This document shows, in pieces, positions 1-11,719 of a DNA stretch of 64,000 bases (within the stretch, counting starts at the first letter, position 1; every line of letters begins with the position of its first letter). The notes beneath the pieces are model-generated. The model had not been told where the DNA came from and searched no databases. It saw only the letters and a list, made by a program, of their open reading frames with translations. The translations under genes and the position numbers were made by a program. The DNA is from Steinernema hermaphroditum (taxonomy: Eukaryota; Nematoda; Chromadorea; Rhabditida; Steinernematidae): assembly GCA_030435675.1 (NCBI GenBank), contig CM059623.1, positions 1,142,012 through 1,206,011 of the forward strand. Reading direction: 5' to 3'.

Positions 1-1030
1 ACTCAACTTATTTACTGGTGCATGATAATCTGCGTTCCTTATAGCTATGATCACCGCTGTTATTCTATGCCACTCTTAGGCCTGCATTTGATATTTGGAA
101 CTGACAGGTTTGGATGTGCCCCTTCCTTGGTTTTATTTTCCCTATACTACTCCGTATCCTTGCTTTTTCAGTATTCTTGGAGTTCGATGCTTCGGGCTAC
201 AGCTCAGCTTATCAGATGCGCCCTTTCTTATTTCATTTTCGTGCAGCTTTCACGTTTGTTTTTCGTGTTTTCGCCTCCCACGTGGCTCCTTTTGTATCGT
301 GCACGCGAGCTCCACGCCGTCTCGCGGCGCATTCCCACTTATCACGGTCCGGCTGGTCCGCGCCATTCCAAAAACTTTCTCTTTCAGCGCGCAACGTTTC
401 ACATATTATTCGCGCGCGCTTTTTTCGTCCCAAGCGGCGCTTATCCGCCGTCGCCGTCGCCCTAATCGCTTTCCCTTTGAAGCGCAACTCCTCGGCCGCC
501 TCGTCCGCTTCTTCGGTCATCCGTCGGTCCGAAGAAACCCCGGCGGCTTGGAACCGGTTCCCCGCCAGCAGCAGACGCGCCCCTGACCGGTTCCCGGTAT
601 CCGCTCCACGGAGCGCGCGTCGGCGGATTTCACGGTCATCGCCAGAGGCTAACGCCGCCACTGCGCCCCCACTAAGAAGCTGCTCTCCGACCGACGGTGA
701 TGGGTTCGTCGCAGACCCTCAGGATACCCTCGATGGGCTTCCTAGCATCGTTAGTATACTGTAAGTCGCGAGACCTCCAATTTGCCCATCGAAATAGACG
801 TTTCAGTTAGCGCCCTTTTGATCTCAGCCCATGCGGCCCTCGACGAGGCGACGATAGCGCTCAGTATGGACGACTTCGTGAACGCCGAAATGTTGACAAA
901 AGGTCGGTTCTACAAGGTCAAATCGCGGCGGTGTTGTCGACGATGTATGTATTAATTAGGGATTCGCGCGCGATTTTGATCGAAGGGTCGTGTTATCCGA
1001 GGGGACTTCCTTATTTAGTCATAGGGTGAT
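1..1030. other. Unassigned GC-rich stretch with overlapping open frames
   Basis: Bases of about 300-900 are clearly GC-richer than the DNA to the right. Long frames are open on both strands (114-764 on +, 233-661 on -). The minus frame is rich in Arg, Ala and Glu and could be an exon of a charged protein. The plus frame looks like the usual by-product of GC-rich DNA. I recognise no domain, see no convincing splice pair, and cannot choose between the strands. Confidence 0.3.
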
Positions 1031-1034
1031 TGGA

Positions 1035-2150
1035 GAGATCGGAATCGATTTGACAGTCCGTGTTTTCTATTTCGGTAGATTTTTGAGGAGATACAGAGAG
1101 GCCTAGTTTGGTAGCCAAGAGTTTCTTCAATTGGCCAACTTGTCAAAGGCTTTTAACAGTGGTAATGAGCCAGATTTTCTCAAATATCGAACAATAAAGG
1201 GCATCTTTTCGAGGTACTAGATAGAGTGAATGGTAGAAAGGTGATTATACTGAGCGAAATCAATGTGATAGTCAGAAATTAATGGATTTTTGGCCAAGAA
1301 AAATCCTTCCTTGGTGATCTTTGATCTTTATGCGGTTTCATTGAATAGAAAGTTTTGCATTGTTGGTCGTTCGATACTTTAGAATCTATATGAAGGTAGA
1401 CAGATTTCTGGCAGATCCAGTAGTTGAGGTGATCCTCTTGAACCTCAACAAGTTATTTTGGAATTCATTAAAAGAGCACGAATTTAATGAAGGAAAAAAC
1501 AGTTGACTGACTTATATGTTTTTTGAATCGATTTAACAGTTCGTGTTTTACATTTTAATAGATTTTTGTGCATGCCTAGTTTGGCAGCTAAGAGTTTCTT
1601 GAATATCTTCTCAAATATCGAATAATAATGGGTATATTTTCAAGACAATAGATCGAATGAATGGTAGAGGGGTGACTCTACTAATCGAAACCGATCCGAT
1701 AATCAGAAATTAATGGATTTTTGGTCGAAAAGAAATCCTTGTTTGGTCATCTTTGATTCGACAGTTAGTGCTTTTTATTTCAAAAGATTTTTGGGTAACG
1801 CTTATGGTAGCTAAGAGCTTCTTCAATTGGCCAACGTGTTGAAGGCTTTTCGCGGTGGTACTTGGCAACCAGAAGACAGATAAATCCTAATTGCTCTTAC
1901 CCTTACGATATCTCAGAGCGTCTTTCCTTCTGTGCAAGATAGAGTGAATGGTAAAGGGTTGATACAGATCGAAGTCGATCTGATAGTGAGAAATGAAGAG
2001 AAAAGCCAAAAATTGATTCCTGTTTGGTCATCACTGATCGCAGATCTTCCGGCCACTCAACTTCCGGTTTATTGGGTAGAGCGTTTCGTATTTTTGCCCT
2101 CGAATCCATTCCAAGGTAGAACGGCAGATCCAGTGTTGTGGTGATCCTCG
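1035..2150. repeat. Degenerate tandem repeat, about three copies
   Basis: Three diverged copies follow one another at about 1035-1440, 1525-1760 and 1745-2150. Shared blocks come in the same order: 'cgtgttttctatttcggtag', 'ttggtagccaagagtttctt', 'ttggccaac', 'agagtgaatggtag', 'gtcagaaattaatgg' and 'tttggtcatctttgat'. The second copy is internally shortened. No coding frame is conserved between copies, so this is non-coding repeat DNA. Confidence 0.6.
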
Positions 2151-2159
2151 TGCGTCATG

Positions 2160-5100
2160 AACTTCAACATTTCACTTTTAATCTGCTTAAGTACGTAAAA
2201 CTTCAATAGTTTTTTAAAATATTGACTTCCGTCTGTGTTTCTTTTTGATATTTTTGCAGATTTTTCAACCACTCCAAAATAATTTTTGTACAATACACAT
2301 CAATGCATGGTACGGTATCTGGTATGCAAATAGAAAGAGGAGGTTTGTGACTCTTTCGCCGTGCAACGAATGGAGGTAAATTAACCTCAACTTAATCCAG
2401 AAAGTAAATTTCTGAATCTCTGATCTCTGAAATCTTTAAATTCTTCCTATTACCTTAAAATTCACTCGTTCGGCCTATTTGCACTTAGAGTGATTACCGT
2501 TTATGCATGGATTTTCAAGAAACTTATTCATTCACTTGGATAGGTTTATTAGTTGAAAGAAAGTAAACCTTATTTGGTTGCTTTGGTCAAAAATTTTTGT
2601 TACTGCCATGCTGAGCCCGTCTTCCGGCAGATATGGAAAACCAGGGAAAAGTAATTCCAAGATCCGGCCAGGAAGTCCGTCACCAACGACCGATTTGATC
2701 GATATCGTATTTTTGTGCTTTGTAATACAATTTGTGAAGCTCTGCGGTCTTTCTCGTGAGGCTATGTAAAATCGAAGCTTCGAGATTCAGCTTGAAGTGC
2801 GGCGAGGTGGTTCCAGACCATCAGATGGCCGACGTACAAGTGACGTTTAAGTCAGGTCTTCTGAGGAGTTGCAGAAGATCAGCACCATTAAGATGGGGTT
2901 CTGCTCCAGCTTTTGATTCATGTTTGAGCGATTCGTTGACATCTGGAAACTTGACGAACCACTTCTTGCGTTTTTAGGGCCGGTGAACCCTCGTCATGCA
3001 CGCTCTGTATGGCGCTCGCTACCTAGACTGCTGATGTGAATTTTTGAATTCATACGACATCACGTGTCTCAGATGTGGAAATGGATGGAACTGTCTCGTT
3101 TTGTCCTTTTTTTCTATGTGATCTGTCACCCATGAATGACTTACTAGCTGCTTTTGCTCTACCATCTCCTGAGTCTATGAATTTTCATTTGTGTCCTCAG
3201 CGATCGGTCGCTTTTTCCGAAGTTCACTGAATGAGTTTAAGGAGCGGTCGTTCTTGGGATAATGATCATAGAAGGCTTGGAACAAACAGCTGTAGTTCTG
3301 GTCCATCTGGTCAAGAAGCTCTTCACCACCGACCGGCTTTACCTGGGCTATTGCCTTGACTGGACAAGAAAAGATTCACTTGCGTTCGCACTAACAAAGA
3401 TCGATTTACAGTGAGGCAACATGGAAGATCGGAAATTTTTGAAAACAACAGAAGTCTACCAACACTATAATGGTCTCCTTCTATTTTGCGGTTTTTAGCA
3501 TACTTTTCTGCTACCCTCTTTCTTAGAGTAGTAGAATCGAGCATGGAAGATCACAAATTTACTATCCGGATACTGGATGTCGATTAAAGTGAACATCATC
3601 AACTTCTGAAAACTGTTTTAATGCGATTAATTGATACTTTTACGTTAGATGGGATTTATGACTTTGCAGAATTTTTGACGAGGAACTCTAGAAGCACTTA
3701 AACTACTAAACATAATTGCTCCGCTTAGATTTAAATGGCTTCACAGTGATATTTTTGCATAATCGTAACATATAATAGATCCAAGATCTCCTGACGTGAT
3801 GTCCCTGATGCCACAAAAGAAACGGTAGTCTTGCCAGATTTTTACTTTTTTTTTACCATTTTTCTATATTACCGATGGTCTGTCGCTCCAACCGCGCTAG
3901 GAATAATTTGTAAGTAACCGTATTAGTATCCTCTATGTCCAATAAACGCGGCTGTGCGCGATTTCTCTCCTTTTTGGAGTTAAAGGCACAGTCTCCATTC
4001 GAGTTACTTGGCTCTGAAAGTCAAAAGTCAAAGACTATTATCAATTTTTGCTGTTCTTTGGCTCTTGTTCTTTGGCTAAGGGGCTCTTATCAATTTTTGC
4101 TGCCAAAACGCCTCTCTCTGCGCCAGGCATATTCCATGTCCTTATGTTGTACATTTTTATTTTGATTCGTTCTCCTTGTTTGGAATTTTTTCCAAAAACA
4201 CACCACTTGAGCATGATTTACGATTTGAATGAGTGATGACGGGTTGGTTCAGCATCTCCTTCAGTGCTCATTTTTGTCACTTCAGAATGGACCCTCACAA
4301 ACTGTCCCACGCCGATTGAAATGAAATTTGTGCAGTATGATAGGCCTTCACGAGAACAATAAAACCCCAGAATATTATGTGCGCATAGGGCTAAAGTACC
4401 TAAACGAGCCCAGAAAGTTTGGGTTATTGCCATGTTGGTCCTGCCACGACTTCCCTGGGGAGTACGAGTACTCATCTTTCTATGCCGTTTCATCGCGCAC
4501 GATATTACGTACCGATGTATCGATGTACCGCGGGCGTCTCCTTCGTTGCTACTTCTCTTTTATTGGGACACTTTGTATTTTATTGGCTGTTATTCATTGC
4601 TCTGACGCATTTCAGAGGGTTATCATCGCGATGGGTCGTTTCATGTGTCCTTCAGAAGTAGAAAGGGAAGTCAGATTCAGGTCCTTCATAACGAAAGCCT
4701 CTCCAATCGGAAGATTGTCTCGAAAACAACCAAGAACTTCGAGATTTTAATTGAAAAGTGATCAAACAAATCGAAACAGAGGAAAAACCAGGTGCCTCTA
4801 TCATTATGACGCGCACTGTCTATAGGGTATTTTTGGGCGCGCATTTACTTATGTGGTTTTCTTATGCTTCTTATTCTTCTCTGTGTAGGATGCTGCAAAG
4901 GTTCTTTAATGACAAAAAAAATCAGCCATCTTTGCACACAATATTTTTATGTTTCTAAGACCTTCCCAGTAACTTTTTCCATTTTATTTCACATCATTCA
5001 TTTCTGTTCTCCGATCATCTGTTCAGATTCCTAGCCAGTCACTTCCTCTATATTTTTCGGCGTTTCCGTTTTGCGCTCGCATCCATAACTCATTCAAACG

Positions 5101-5740
5101 TCGATCCACGGTCGAATCCAATCCAGTTGTACAATCAGGTAACAAACCAGATTTACGTCATCGACGTCCTTTACGCAAACTCACTTGTCCGGTGACGACG
5201 CGCGAGTGGCGTTCGACGAGTCGATTGACGGTTGAGTCACCCGGTTGTCCGCTGCAATTACGCAAAACTCGTTTTGGTCACTCTATTGAACGACAGACGT
5301 TTAGAGCGATTTGAGATGAGTTGAGAGGGGCACGTGTTCCACTTGTGGTGACCATCGAGTGAGTGAGACTGAGGGAAGCACTCCTCATAAAAAAAACTTA
5401 TTCGAACAGTGTAGATTTAAAAGGGAAAAATTTAAAAAAAAGTTTCACGAGAACAAGACTAATTTGCCGGACATCGGAAGGGCAAGAGGCTGATTTCCGC
5501 CAATGCACAGATGATGGAGTCGGCGAAGTGGGAACCATTTTTTTGGAGCAGCTGTTGGTGCAGACTTTGGAGTTTCTTGAAGCTAAATTTCTGACACAAA
5601 CAAGGCTTCACAGGTTTCACAATTTCTATGAGGATTCTTGATCGTTTGATGTTGCGGCATTATCGATTTTTTGAACTTTCCATCTAGAGATCCTTAACAA
5701 TGGTCTTCTTTCTTTATCGTATGCTCTATTAAACCGTATC
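2160..5740. other. Long intergenic or upstream stretch, nothing recognised
   Basis: Only short, mutually overlapping open frames occur, such as 4328-4750 on + and 4218-4493 on -. None has a recognisable domain or a supported splice structure. The 5' exon or exons of the astacin gene, including its signal peptide, should lie somewhere in the right half, but I could not identify them with confidence. Sequence just upstream of 5749 is an ordinary T-rich acceptor. Confidence 0.4.
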
Positions 5741-5748
5741 TTTTTCAG

Positions 5749-8031
5749 ACGAGCTCTTCGCTAAGGAGCACATCCCGATAGAAGACGTCAACGGTCACCG
5801 GACCGACATCAGAGGACCTGTAGCGGATCGAGTCAGAGTGAAACGCAATGGAGTCAGTAGGGTGGGAAAGATGTGGCCTGGCGGGAGGATACCGTACGCC
5901 ATCAGTCCCCACTACAATTCGCATGAGAGAGCGCTTCTGGCGAGAGCGGTGAAGCAGTACCACGACAAGACGTGCATCCGATTCGTGCCGAGACAAAGCG
6001 GCGAGGCGGATTATCTTTTCATTGGAAAAGTGGATGGGTGAGTTCAGTCAAGATCCCTTTTTAATGAGGGCAAGAATCCAATCGGTGTTTTAAGCTGCTA
6101 GCTTTGCTCTTAGAGACTGATTAAGCATTTGATAATGCTTATGATGCTGAGCAAGCATCTGAGCATCACGATCAGATCATCACCATATCACTTGCACAGA
6201 TGTTTGCTATCTTCCTGACTGACACACTTTGAGTACATTTCATGCTGATGTATCCGGTCCACGACCTATCCCTTCCCCAGTCAATGCCTCTGCTTCGACT
6301 TATGCCCAGTTATTCCCCGATGGATGCCTCATTCCGCCCACAGTCTACGTTTTAAATATTAAACCATATCTGTCCTAGTCCATGCTCATGCCACACCGAT
6401 CTATGTGCCATCTCTTTCCTGACCATGTCACGTCTCTCCTCTAGGTCCATGCCTCACCCTATGCTAATTATTCAAAGCCTTATCCTATTACATCAGGCTG
6501 GAATAGAGTAGTGTGGAGTGTAGAGTAGGCAGAGTCAGTTTCAGGCATTATGGTCGGATCAGACAGGAGGCTGTCTGGCACAAAACATGAAGGCACTGAG
6601 CATTAAGCATGCGAAAAAAGCAAAAGCAAGGCAAATTTGATTCAATTGGGCAGAGTTCAACATTGACGTTGAATCCTAAGTGTGATTCAGATTTCTGTTC
6701 AAATGCTTTATCCGTTAAATGTTCACAAGATTCGTAAAACAGATTTTCTTTCTGGAATGATTTTCACATACCTTTTTACTAGGGATGCACCGGAACGGAA
6801 ACCGGAACGAACCGGAATCAGTCAGAAGGTCCGGGGTTCGAATCTGCCTGCGAGCAAAACTTTTTTTATGTACTTTTTCCACACGTTTTTCCGTATATTT
6901 AAATTTTGCTTACGTAGAATCAGACAATCAAACAGTTTGCAGAATGTTATGTCAAGAAAATACGAAAATAAAAAAGTTTTGCTCGCGGGTGGATTCGAAC
7001 CCCGGACCTTCTGACTGATTCCGGTTCGTTCCGGTTTCCGTTCCGGTGCATCCCTACATTTTACGTACCTTTTTATTTTGCATTTCAATCACCCGTTCTC
7101 AGATGTTTCTCATAAGTCGGTTACGCAAATCGTTCCAAAATATCTTTGTTGTATTTATAGGCCTTTAAGTCTGGGTGAAAAACAGGATCCTTTTTTAAAT
7201 TTTTGTAATATACAACATACACCTGTTTAATTTTTTATCGTCTCTGAACAATTGCTTGAATATAACTTTTAGATAAGTTTTTTTCTTGATTTCAGGTGTT
7301 TCTCAGAAGTAGGTCGAACAAATGGTGTCCAAGTGCTTTCCCTCGACAACGGTTGCATGGAATATGCGACCATCATCCATGAAATGATGCACGTCGTCGG
7401 CTTCTACCACGAGCACGGTACCGTAGCCCCTCTGACCAGCTTCTTTTATTCGAGTTTAGAACGATGGGATCGCGACAACTACATCGACATCATCTGGCAG
7501 AACATCGATCGCGCCGCTTTGGACCAATTCGGCAAAGTCGATCTGAGCAAAACGTCCTACTACGGACAGCCCTACGACTACAAGTCGATTCTCCACTACG
7601 ATAGCTTGGCTTTCAGCAAAAACGGTTTCCCCACTATGCTGCCCAAGAAGCCCGGCCTCGCGTCGACCATAGGAAACGCGAAAGATTTCAGCGAGATCGA
7701 CCTGGCCAAGATAAACAGAATGTACAACTGTCCGATGAGGCAGCCCGCTCGAGCTCAGGTAGACGTCTAGCAGTCGAACTGGTAAACCCCGTCTCTTCAG
7801 GCTCAGCCTCTCTATCATCCACAGCAGTTCTACAACAACAAACAATACAACTATGTCCGGCCTCGGCTGGAAGGTCACGCCTTCTACGACGAGGAGGTGA
7901 AACCGCATCTGAACACGGCACCCTGTGAAGACAAGATTACGGTATGCTGGTGGACGCAGGACCGGTGCATGTCCCCCAACATCTACGTCATGATGAAGTC
8001 GTTGTGCGCGAAAACGTGTAAATTCTGTTAG
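5749..8031 (+). CDS. Astacin-family zinc metalloprotease with C-terminal ShK domain (NAS type), 5' end missing
   Basis: A secreted M12A endopeptidase by family. Exons read as 5749-6037, 7296-7417, 7460-7758 and 7801-8031. The first visible exon carries the end of the propeptide, a basic 'RVKR' maturation site and the start of the catalytic domain ('KMWPGGRIPYAI'). Exon 2 holds the zinc site 'HEMMHVVGFYHEH', and the next exon begins 'RWDRDNY', giving the family pattern HExxHxxGFxHE-xRxDRD. The Met-turn reads 'SILHYDS', with Leu where astacins normally have Met. The last exon ends in a six-Cys ShK module (CEDKITVC...CAKTCKFC). The 42-nt intron 7418-7459 is in frame and free of stops, so a naive frame reads through it. 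The long intron 6038-7295 carries a hAT-type element. The signal-peptide exon was not found upstream. Confidence 0.9.
6780..7056. mobile_element. hAT-type miniature element with tRNA-like arms
   Basis: A 277-bp element inside the astacin intron. Its ends are inverted repeats starting 'TAGGGATGCACCGGAACGG'. It is flanked by 8-bp near-duplicates (6772-6779 'ctttttac', 7057-7064 'cattttac'). The inverted arms run about 80 bp and each includes 'aaggtccggggttcgaatc', which matches a tRNA T-arm / pol III B-box (GGTTCGAATC). The middle is AT-rich and non-coding. End sequence and 8-bp duplication point to hAT. The tRNA-like arm is an extra, unexplained feature. Confidence 0.75.
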
Positions 8032-8207
8032 ATTCTCCGTCCAGAAGGTCATCTGAAGCGCTTTACTTGTTTGTACATAGTTGGATCAGATACGGTAGTT
8101 CTCCCTGTGGTAGCGTTGTTTATTTCATGCATTTCCCTTCACTTTGTCCCGAGTCATTTGTGTGCGTGTGTGAGTTGAACTGTAGAACATGGTTCCTAGA
8201 AGAGCTT

Positions 8208-8213
8208 AATAAA
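8208..8213 (+). promoter_or_regulatory. Polyadenylation signal of the astacin gene
   Basis: Canonical AATAAA 177 bp after the astacin stop codon, in the context 'agagcttaataaagttttact'. Confidence 0.6.
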
Positions 8214-8259
8214 GTTTTACTGAAAAATGTGAATACAATACGGCTTATATAGGCACACC

Positions 8260-8665
8260 TGACCATCCATACACCATTGGGCTGTTGCACTCCTTTATGC
8301 CATTGAGGCGTCATGGCGCATTATGCCATTTATTCAAGGATGTACACGCGTGGCATACAATAGCGCGTGGGAAGGAAGCAATACAACATTTAAGCATATT
8401 TTATATATTTCATTCCAAGGGCATAGGAAAAGGGACAATCAGGAAAAGAGAACACTAGGGACCTAGTAGGGACGTTATGATAGTAAACGGTAGACTGGAG
8501 CGAATACCCAGCCGAACAAACAGTAGGAAGAGGAGAGATAGTCAATGTGGTTTTACATCTTGTCGCACCCCAAATCTAACCATCGTTGTTTCTTATTTCG
8601 CTCGGTGTCGCCATCTTCTGCTCCCTATTTTTCTTCGAGAAGTGGTCACTCCATCGTATTCGTGG
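8260..8665. other. Intergenic stretch, nothing recognised
   Basis: Lies between the astacin 3' end and the C8-like fragment. It contains one open frame on + (8477-8857) that overlaps the better-supported minus-strand exons and looks spurious. Confidence 0.35.
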
Positions 8666-8668
8666 TCT

Positions 8669-8943
8669 TCAGGAAGAGAGCTTGATTCGAGGGCAGCTGG
8701 GGTGAACTTCGAGATCTTTAATTTTGAGAGCGATCAGAAGGTTGAGGAGATCAGAATCGTTGCACAGGAGGGCGTAGTCGATGAACGTTCCACAGAAACA
8801 TGGCTGTCCCGTCGACTCGCGGTCGCAGGAGTCGTCGCAGACGTTCTAGATCCTTGAATCGCCGGAAGACGGAGAGCGACCTACCTCAAGACATTTCCTA
8901 ATGTAGCCATGTACCGGGATCACAAGACGAGATTTGTAAAACT
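8669..8943 (-). CDS. Partial Cys-rich secreted protein, C8/VWFD-like
   Basis: Two exons can be read on the minus strand: 8885-8943 (after acceptor 'gaatttcag') and 8669-8845, joined by a 39-nt intron with donor 'gag|gtaggt' and acceptor 'ctag'. The joined frame is open to a TGA. It contains 'RKCLENVCDDSC' followed by 'GQPCFCGTFIDYALLC', a Cys spacing resembling the C8 module found next to VWFD domains. Upstream exons were not found; they may have been lost where the hAT relic begins at 9064. The family call is an inference from Cys spacing only. The alternative is an unnamed nematode Cys-rich protein. Confidence 0.4.
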
Positions 8944-9063
8944 CTGAAATTCATGAAGGACGTCGGCCTCTTGGTATGCCCTTGTAATGTATTCGTGTAA
9001 AGACAACTTTAGGCTGAGGGTCGTTGCTCTCCAGCATCGATCATTTTCTATCTGACCCGCCGA

Positions 9064-9819
9064 GTGGAGAATTACTGTACCAAGCGATCTGCGTCGCAAT
9101 CCATTTTACCGCTCTGTCGCGAACTAATCGACAGCATCCTTCACAGCATTGCCAAGTACACCTCTGCATACTTGAAGAATGATCTGTTGATGATTTGCAC
9201 GTACTTGGATCCGCGATTTGTGAGCCATCCGAAAATTATGAACTCCACCGACTGGAGTCGATCTCGCCAATTGGTAATCGACTCGTATGACGAAAAAGTC
9301 GAATCTTCCGCTATCCCGTCTCTGTGCGATCTGATCGACGAAGAAGACGAAGATCAGGATTGGGCTTGTCGGCATCACCAAAGCCAGTGCCAAGAAGCCA
9401 GCTAGAACTCCGATATCGCGAAGGAAATGGATATTTACGCCAGAGACGTTGTAAGTGAGAAACTGCTCATGCCTGATCCAAAGAATAACGAGACGTCAGT
9501 GAAGACTGTTTACGTGTTTTGGCGACGCAGAAAGGATCGTCTGCCACTTCTATTTGCCTTGGCTCGGCAATATCTTTCGGTTTGTAGTAGTTCTGCTGAG
9601 CCCGAACGTGTCTTTTCGTCATTGACTCACCTACTGTCCAACCAACAAAGAAGCAATTTGAGCGATGGTAACATTGAGCGTTTGATGGCGATTCGCCAGC
9701 GATTGGTGTGCAGGAAGCTGGATCAGCCTCCTCCAGAAGAATCAAGTGAAGATGAACTTGACCATGATGCCGAAGAGGAGAGCTTCACCGAAGAGCCAGA
9801 AGACATTTCTGATGCTTAG
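9064..9819 (+). pseudogene. hAT transposase C-terminal part, interrupted by a stop
   Basis: The frame from 9064 is broken by one in-frame TAG at 9403-9405 and then continues open to 9819. The second part contains the hAT C-terminal dimerisation signature: 'LPLLFALARQYLSVCSSSAE' followed by 'ERVFSSLTHLL' and 'RSNLSDGNIERLMAIRQRL'. The first part has 'LLMICTYLDPRF', typical of the end of the hAT catalytic region. The BED finger and the first catalytic residues are not visible upstream. It is a decayed copy, and no ends of the parent element were identified around it. Confidence 0.85.
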
Positions 9820-10053
9820 TCATTTCTTTTTCTGCTCCATGTCTTTTTAAGTCTGGATAAAATTCCTTGTTGATTTGCATTGCGGATCTCTCGGCACATA
9901 CAGCTCTCGTAGCGATTGGAAAATAATTTACAATCGCCTGAAAAAGCACTCACACATCCTCCTCTGTTCGTCTGCGCTCCCCGCACCGACGCAAAGAGAT
10001 GGTCGGGGCCACCTGGGGTATATATGCCGGCAGTCGAGCGGCTCTTTTGGCTG

Positions 10054-10506
10054 GCAAGGGAAGGACACGAAGTGTGACACTCCGATTTCGCTGAAAATTT
10101 ATGGCCGTATAGCGCAGCCCGGGACTAACAAAACGCACATAGTTTGATCGGTGCGAAATTACACCAAGGTACCTAAAACAGGTCTTTAATTGTAAGGTAT
10201 CCTGGTGCGATGTCCCTGAAGCCTGTAAAATATACGGTATTATTGTCAGTGTTTTTCGTTTTTTTCGCAGCATTTGGAACGAAAATTAACATTGTAAATC
10301 AACAACCATGCTCTTGTAGCACGAAAACCATATATTTTGAGGCTTCAGGGACATCGCACCAGGATACCTTACAATTAAAGACCTCTTTTAGGTACCTTGG
10401 TGTAATTTCGCACCGATCAAACTATATGCGTTTTGTTAGACCCAGGCTGCGCTATACGCCCACAAATTTTCAGCGAAATTGGAGTGTCACACTTCGGGTC
10501 CTTGGC
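10054..10506. mobile_element. Inverted-repeat DNA element with long arms
   Basis: Two arms of about 145-165 bp (about 10054-10217 and 10338-10506) are near-perfect reverse complements, from 'aaggacacgaagtgtgacac' inward to 'gatgtccctgaagcctg'. The roughly 120-bp spacer is unique and AT-rich. No coding capacity. A long-arm foldback or MITE-like element; I could not find a clean target duplication, so the superfamily is open. Confidence 0.65.
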
Positions 10507-11240
10507 TCATGGATGACAATCTGTCAACCGGCTCACAGATCGGTTGAACGGCTAGCCGATCCTATCCGTATCCGCCCATCTCTGGTGACGTGTTTACACG
10601 ATTTATCTTCCCGAATCAACGGCTTACGCCGTGCAGGACGTCTCATAAATGCACAAAGAAGAACAAAGTCACACCGTAGCCGCTGATTTTCTTCTGGTTT
10701 CGGTGGAGCAGACGAATCCGAAGAGAATCCAGCGTTCCCATCAGTATGCGCGGGCGTCGAAGTCGTGAAGAGTTGATTCCGGAAGTGGCGCGGCGGCGGA
10801 GAACAGCGAACGGAACGGAGGGGCATCTTCGGTTCGGCTGGCGGCGCGGACTTCGGAGTTGCAACGCTTCTTCGGCTTCTCTGGCGCGGGTAGAGTCGGG
10901 CGGTCGTGACGGGCTTTTTAGCGAGACGGTGGAACTACGGCTCCCTGGTGTTCCAGGCCTTCTGGGAGCCGGGGCGATCATTGCGCCAACAGCGACGGCC
11001 GAGAACGACCGCTCACTTAACTCATTCGGCTCAGACAGCCTCAGAGAGAGAGAGCGAGTGGACGACCCGACCGATGGTGACGTGTTAGTTGTTAATACTC
11101 AGAGCTTCGCTTTCGTTCAAACTGTGGATTGAAGCAGCATTGGAAAACGGATAAAGCTTCTTGCAGGCAGGGACTATGGTGGATCTGTAAGCGGCGGACG
11201 AAGTATCAGCGGTTTGCTGAAGTTATGTTCATAGAGTGTC
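10507..11240. other. Unassigned GC-rich stretch
   Basis: Overlapping frames are open on both strands (10746-11132 +, 10643-10981 -), both Arg-rich and of low complexity. A purine run 'gagagagagagcgag' lies near 11045. I see no domain and no supported exon. It could be the downstream flank of the secreted-protein gene on the other strand. Confidence 0.3.
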
Positions 11241-11242
11241 CG

Positions 11243-11717
11243 CTATTTCAAACATACATTGTACTCTTCTGGAGACATGGAATAGTAGCAGTAGGTCTCC
11301 GCGCCAAAGGTCAACTGATACCATCCATCGCGGCAGCCACTCTTGTTAATCGCTTCATTGACAGCAGCCGTTAAGTTGTTCGTACACACGTCGTCAGATT
11401 CTCCATTCAATAGATACGATATCCGATTAAGCTTCGAGGGTTCAGTTTTGTAGATCTTCTCAAGACCATAGCAAACTTTGATGTTTTCGTCGAAGTTGAC
11501 CCCATGGATCGGTTTCGAGTACCACTCATGTATGCATTCTTTCACTGACTTTTTGGGAGTCTTGGTCATTGTGACCTTTCCATCAAAGTTGAGAGTTTTA
11601 GGAAGAGTGCGCACGTAGAGTTCTCCGGCGACCTGGAATAAATAAGCCAAATACGCGAGCGTTGAAACGAACTACGGAAATGCTGAGAAGAGCTGCACAG
11701 AGGAGACGTAAAATCAT
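11243..11717 (-). CDS. Small secreted six-Cys protein, 143 aa, family unknown
   Basis: Two exons: 11676-11717 encodes the start of a signal peptide (MILRLLCAALLSIS), and 11243-11632 encodes the rest. They are joined by a 43-nt phase-0 intron with donor 'tcc|gtagtt' and acceptor 'ttattccag'. The mature part starts near 'VAGELYVRTL' and has six Cys (ECIHEW, KVCYGL, DDVC, SGCRD, TYCYYS, NVCLK), so three disulphides and extracellular location are likely. I do not recognise the family. A short copy of the exon-2 boundary recurs at 12322-12345. Confidence 0.65.
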
Positions 11718-11719
11718 GA

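Noticed and set aside
114..764. 216-codon plus-strand frame in GC-rich DNA
   Set aside because: Low-complexity Ser/Arg/Ala content and a competing frame on the other strand; no evidence of coding.
6820..7010. Functional tRNA gene
   Set aside because: Only the T-arm half is present in each arm; no acceptor-stem partner or anticodon arm can be folded.
7456..8052. 198-codon minus-strand frame opposite the astacin exons
   Set aside because: Antisense shadow of a well-supported gene; no domain and no splice logic.
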